Part shown: positions 59,838 through 64,000 of the stretch, one piece after another
Layout of the letters: every line of letters begins with the position of its first letter
Position numbering within the stretch: position 1 is the stretch's first letter
Source of the DNA: Cadophora sp. MPI-SDFR-AT-0126
Lineage: Eukaryota > Ascomycota > Leotiomycetes > Helotiales > Ploettnerulaceae
Direction: 5' to 3'
Length of the DNA: 64,000 bases
NCBI GenBank assembly: GCA_020747065.1
Contig: JAGMVK010000009.1
Coordinates: 930,001 to 994,000, forward strand
The notes under the pieces: generated by a model
What the model saw: only the letters and a program-made list of their open reading frames with translations
Database searches by the model: none
What the model was told of the DNA's origin: nothing
Program-made: the position numbers and the translations under genes

Positions 59838-60846
59838 GTGACAGGATGCGTTTGAAGATAGCATATGGGTGAGGATGAGAAAGAAGTTGAGGGAGCTGGA
59901 CAGCGCTCACAACTACTGCCGGTTCAGAGTATGTGAGATTGTTGATACTTGGCCATGAAATCGAAAATTAGGGAGGGATGGCACACCATGTCAGGAAGTA
60001 GTCTGAGAACATTTGAGTTGCGAGCAAGGGCCTGCTAACGAGGGGTGATGGAAATGCTCAAGCTATAGGAGCAGGACATTTAGGCTTGTTCAGTTGTGGA
60101 AAGAGGTCGGCTGAGCAAAGGAGCTTTCGAAAAAGCTTTTAAAATAGTCCGCATTTTGTCTGCTACTCCTCGGGGAACCGGGAAGGTTCTCAGAGTAGGG
60201 CAGATGTTGTTGACGCGTGAACGGGCGGGGTAAGAAATAAGGTTCAATAGACATACAAAAATCTCCTGATATGATGAGACTAGTCAAACCTTTGGCCAAG
60301 GCGTGTAGATCAATTCTTATTCTCCGTCACTGTCCTCACGAGATTCTCGAACAGCTTTGTCACATGTAACATAGATCAGACGAAATGTCCTTTTTTGGTG
60401 TCAGATGGTTCTGCATTTCGCCCAGAAGGCCTCCCCCCTCTGTAAGTCATCTGCAGAAACAAAGATATCATCACTCATCGTCATCGTCGTCCTGCTTGCC
60501 AGACTCAAGTACCGTAGTAACCTTGGGCAGAGAACAACCTTGTAAAAACCACAGCAACAAAAGGCTGGAAAACAAGGTTCAAAGAAGAAAAGGAAAGAAA
60601 CAACCATATGCCAATGCCGTGAATAGAAATTCAAGCCAGAACGCCAGATGGAGCATTGGTCGTAAGAGAAGATCACTGCTCGACCGGTGTGAAGCTTCAA
60701 TGTCGCAAAACAGGCACAAGAAAGAAAACCCCAACGGCAAAATCTCTTTGTTGTCTGCGCCATCAGCTGCTCTCTTTCCTCTCCCGGTCGCGAGAACGTG
60801 GCACAACGTCAATTCGTCTCTTCGTTGATTATATGTCCCTCCCAGT
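59838..60846. other. Convergent 3' intergenic region
   Basis: 1 kb between two stop codons. ORFs at 60385-60828 (plus) and 60401-60763 (minus) overlap one another and show no motifs. Nothing supported. Confidence 0.5.
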
Positions 60847-61460
60847 TCAGCTGGTGCTGTAGAACTTCTTCAGGACTTTCTCAACCTCGGCGTATTCATC
60901 CTTAACGGTGACCAGTGTGTCTTTGATCCGCTCCAAGCACTTGTCCTCGTCAGGCTCATCCTCTGTTCCATCATCATCTTTCTTCTGTCCGTAGTGCTGG
61001 ATCTTCTCGCAGCTGTCCTTGACCTTCGTCAATCCAAGTGTAGCAGACGAGCCCTTCAGGAAGTGACCAAGCGATGACAGAGTTGCGAGATCCTTCTCCT
61101 CCCTACCAAAATTGACTTGTCAGCGCCCAATCCGCAAAGTGGTTGCATCCAGGCCCAACTCACAGTGCGTCGTCCATCTTCTTGAAAGTCTGCTCGGCCT
61201 GTTCGAAGAAGCTGAAAACAATTGATCTGCTGAACTCCCGGTCGTCCTCATCATCGTCCATCTCCAGGATTTGCTCGAAAGTTAAGGCATCAATGCTGTC
61301 GCCGAGATCTGGCAGGCCGACAGATCCCTCTTCACTCTGCATTGCGTCTTGTCAACTCTTGCTTTACAGGAGGGGTTGCGGGGTCTGTAACATCAGAAAC
61401 ATCAGAAACACTCACTGGGTCCTCTGGCTCATGACGTGGGGTAGTTGTTGCTTCGGGCAT
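60847..61460 (-). CDS. ypd1: Histidine-containing phosphotransfer protein (Ypd1 family)
   Basis: 157-residue HPt protein that relays phosphate from hybrid histidine kinases to response regulators (Ssk1/Skn7 in yeast), controlling osmotic and oxidative stress signalling. Exons are 61460-61416, 61336-61164 and 61102-60847. The phosphorylated His is in SSLGHFLKGSSATLGL (His86). FEQILEMDDDEDDREFSRSI and the C-terminal helix EYAEVEKVLKKFY are typical. The start was chosen at 61460 because a strong donor (GTGAGT) joins in phase to acceptor TGCAG at 61337. This gives a short acidic N-terminus and uses the upstream open frame. The simpler alternative is initiation at 61342 inside that intron, which yields the same protein from residue 16 plus two residues. 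Confidence 0.93.
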
Positions 61461-62124
61461 TCTGACGCAGATTCGACCTCGGAAAATCTGGGCGTGGGCG
61501 ACGACAACAGGACAGCTCGAAAGAGTGTAGCTTTTTGTGCGAGGGAGGCTTGCTTTCCTCTCGTCTGCTGTTGAGGTTTGGTTCACACGGAAGCAAGCGC
61601 AAAAGTGAGGGTGGGTAAACAGATCGTAGTGGGGTTGAGTGATCGACGTCGGTGTGCGGGCGAAAAAGAAATGGGTCCCAAGGTTCCAGCCAAAATATAT
61701 GCGTGCGTGCGCCTCGCGAGTACTTGAGTATGTTTGGTCCCAAGCAGTCAGTCAGAGCCGAGTTTGGTAAAGTAAGGAAGGAAAGACAAAGACTCCGAAA
61801 GGGAAGGTGGCTGATTCAAGCTCACCTGAGCACAATAAAGTATCAGATTATTGACAGGTTTAAAGCTGGTGGAGGGGGTTTAAGGGGTTTAAGGTTTAAT
61901 AGGCGCGTTTCTTTATCTTTATTGCGGCAGGGCAGTATTACTTGTAGTTGTATCTGTAAGTTTGATTATCGCATGTCACAGCTTGGCCTTGACCTTAACC
62001 TTGACCTTGCTCGCTCTGCTTCGAGGGTGGGATGCCAGCGAGTAAGTAGAAGGCTTTAGAATCCTTCTGTCACTGAATTAAGAGGGGCTGAAAGAGGGGA
62101 GAGGAGGGGGAGTCCTGGGACAAG

Positions 62125-62144
62125 CTGGTCTGGTCTGGTCTGGT
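62125..62144. repeat. (CTGGT)4 microsatellite
   Basis: Four perfect units. Confidence 0.9.
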
Positions 62145-62420
62145 CTACGCCGCATGCACAAGCTTCTTTTTCTTTTCTTGGTGTGATTTTTCCCACAACA
62201 AATGTCCCTGGATCTTTCAGTAACATGTCTACTGGCACACGACTACATGGAAGGATATGGGATTGAGTGCTGTGCAGTGCAGCACAAAACATTATATGGG
62301 ACAACAGACGTCATGCTCCTTTTCAGAATGAGGGCTTGAACCCTTTGTGTGAGCGAGTGTGTGCTTGTTTGGTCTTTGCGCTCGAGCGAGTAGGTATCGA
62401 TCGATCGCTTCAACCATGCA

Positions 62421-62440
62421 CCAGCCAGCCAGCCAGCCAG
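62421..62440. repeat. (CCAG)5 microsatellite
   Basis: Five perfect units. Confidence 0.9.
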
Positions 62441-64000
62441 CCTCTTTTTTCTCTTGCTCTTCCTTTCCTCCACCCCAGAAGCAAGACCCCACCTCAATTC
62501 CGATAAATTCTTACACTTTCACTTCTCCCCCCATGGCATGCTCTCCAACGAATCCCTTCTTATGCATCAATCCTAGCTGCTCTGAGATCATGGGGACGCG
62601 CTGCAGCCCGCGTGCAGGTTGCACAATCTCACTGCACGCTGGCAGGTAAAAGGGTCTAATGACGGAATGACCTCTTCTCTACGGAGGTACTACAGGCCCA
62701 TGCCATGCAAGACCATCTCATCTTATCCACAGCACGCGGGAGACTTATCCGACTAACTCTTCAGGGTTTCGGGTGACATTGCATGGCTCTATTCAGAGAC
62801 CCACAACACACCACCCTACGGAGGTACCTTCCGTACTGCACTGAACATTGCAACTTAAGTATGTGGGTGGTTTTTGGCAAGGTCAAGTGTTGTTGGGTCA
62901 ATTGTCAGCGTGATATCTGAAGTATCGTCGTGCTCTTTGGCGGAGAATAAGATGAGATCAGATGGGATGAGGGCCCGTGCAGCTCTAACTTCGACTTTGA
63001 CTTTGACTGGTCTTCCCACACTCCGCTTTGATCTCCGGAGCGACGCTTCTGCTCTACTCTGCTCTGCCCTGCCGTGCTCTGTCCTACTTTTGCTTTTTTG
63101 AAATAGACTCCTCACATGCAGCCAACGTCCGGTCAAACCCACACCGCACCGCACTACTCGACTCAACTCGACTCGATCAGACTATGACGCACTGGCACGT
63201 CAGCCTGCAGGTGCCCGTGCCGTTCCTAGCCAATGCACACCCCTGTTGCAAGCGCCACTTGCACGGTTTGGCGACGCAACTTAAACCTCCTGTCATCGCG
63301 CGGAGTCCAGACCTCCAGCTATATATACTCACCCACAACAGTAACAAACAAATATCATACGAATATGAAGGCAGTAAAGGGTCAGGTCAACGAGGAGCTT
63401 TATGGATATTCCAGCCATACATGCCAATTGCCTATCAAAGCAATCCATCAACCTTGAGTCAGGAGAGATGCTACCCTAGGTGTTTGCCAGTGCTGGGTTC
63501 AGAGCTTAGCCAAAGGGCTCCAACAGCACGATGCCTGTTCCGTGAAGGTATCCGATCTTCTGAGCCGCCAACCACAGCAATCAAATTCGACGCAAGAGGG
63601 GGTGTTCCGGTGAGGGCTCGGGGCTCCAGTCTTCGGCGTGCAGTGCAAGAGGAAGCCCTAGCCGATTTGACGAGCCCTCTTTTGGATCCCCTCTACCACA
63701 CTCTCCCAAGCCTCGCTACTGGCTAGGAAACAACGTCCTTCAAAAGTCCAGGCCCATCCTTCGTCTTACCCCATCCCAGGTTACGGCACTCTTACCCGGC
63801 AAGGAACGTTCCACGAGAAATGCTGCCCGAACAGCCGACGCACGCAGAGCCGTCTGTCTTCTTCCTCAACAGTCTCGCCTATGTGCGTCCTTGGAATTGC
63901 CTCGTTCTCACTCGAGTATGAAGCTGCTCCTCGACACGGACTCGAGATTCCACTTCGTAACACAGGATCGAGCGATCGTCCATCTTATCGGGCCAAACCG

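Larger units (their letters stand above)
61461..64000. other. Repeat-rich intergenic region at right edge
   Basis: 2.5 kb without a supported gene. Contains imperfect CCTTGA repeats (about 61987-62009), (CTGGT)4 (62125-62144) and (CCAG)5 (62421-62440). A 180-codon open frame from ATG 63184 to 63726 sits behind a TATATATA tract (about 63319) only in its interior, has no motif and reads as chance sequence. Confidence 0.4.

Noticed and set aside
63184..63726. 180-codon frame near the right edge
   Set aside because: No domain or signal, unusual composition, the TATA-like tract is inside it; likely chance.

Overview
The window is nuclear DNA of a filamentous ascomycete (Pezizomycotina, possibly Leotiomycetes; the class is a guess). 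The evidence is spliced genes with short introns of about 47-126 nt, Zn(II)2Cys6 regulators, PF11951-type regulators without a zinc cluster, a two-RNase-III Dicer, an Stc1-domain protein and a fungal heme-thiolate peroxidase. I reassembled 18 protein-coding genes by joining reading frames across splice sites. They hold 57 introns: 55 GT-AG and 2 inferred GC-AG. No tRNA, rRNA, intact transposon or CRISPR array was recognised.

Left part (1 to about 35 kb) has an accessory flavour. It holds two divergent Zn2Cys6 regulators (<2-2251 minus, 3264-5753 plus), a 12-TM MFS transporter (7675-9695), a divergent pair of alpha/beta-hydrolase and PF11951-type regulator (10448-11593, 12126-13754), a small unknown protein (15073-15624), a short oxysterol-binding protein (16458-17821), a CsbD/Hmp1-like small protein (18353-19005), a 14-TM DHA2 drug exporter (22147-23917), a secreted Ser/Thr-rich probable GPI protein (25885-26566), a secreted heme-thiolate peroxidase (28690-30339) and a sugar-porter MFS (32522-34955). 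Regulators beside transporters and oxidative enzymes suggest export or detoxification roles. No PKS, NRPS or terpene synthase is visible, so this is not a canonical biosynthetic cluster.

Right part (37 to 62 kb) is signalling and RNA silencing. It holds an Ime2/RCK-family kinase (37677-40120), an Stc1-domain protein (45865-47357; in fission yeast Stc1 joins RNAi to the H3K9 methyltransferase complex), a DUF7514 protein (50251-52599), a Dicer-like protein (53561-58383), a 2H-phosphoesterase/AKAP7-like protein with an RGG tract (58959-59837) and a Ypd1 phosphorelay protein (60847-61460). The large spaces at 40.1-45.9 kb, 47.4-50.2 kb and 61.5-64 kb show only simple repeats and unsupported short ORFs.

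Points most worth a second look: an apparent one-base frameshift at an A9 homopolymer in the otherwise intact Dicer gene; a 19-nt micro-exon plus GC-AG intron inside a zinc-cluster codon block; a PF11951 regulator whose two introns can be retained without breaking the frame; a palindromic CGG site within a string of hairpins between two divergent zinc-cluster regulators; and close linkage of Stc1-type and Dicer genes.
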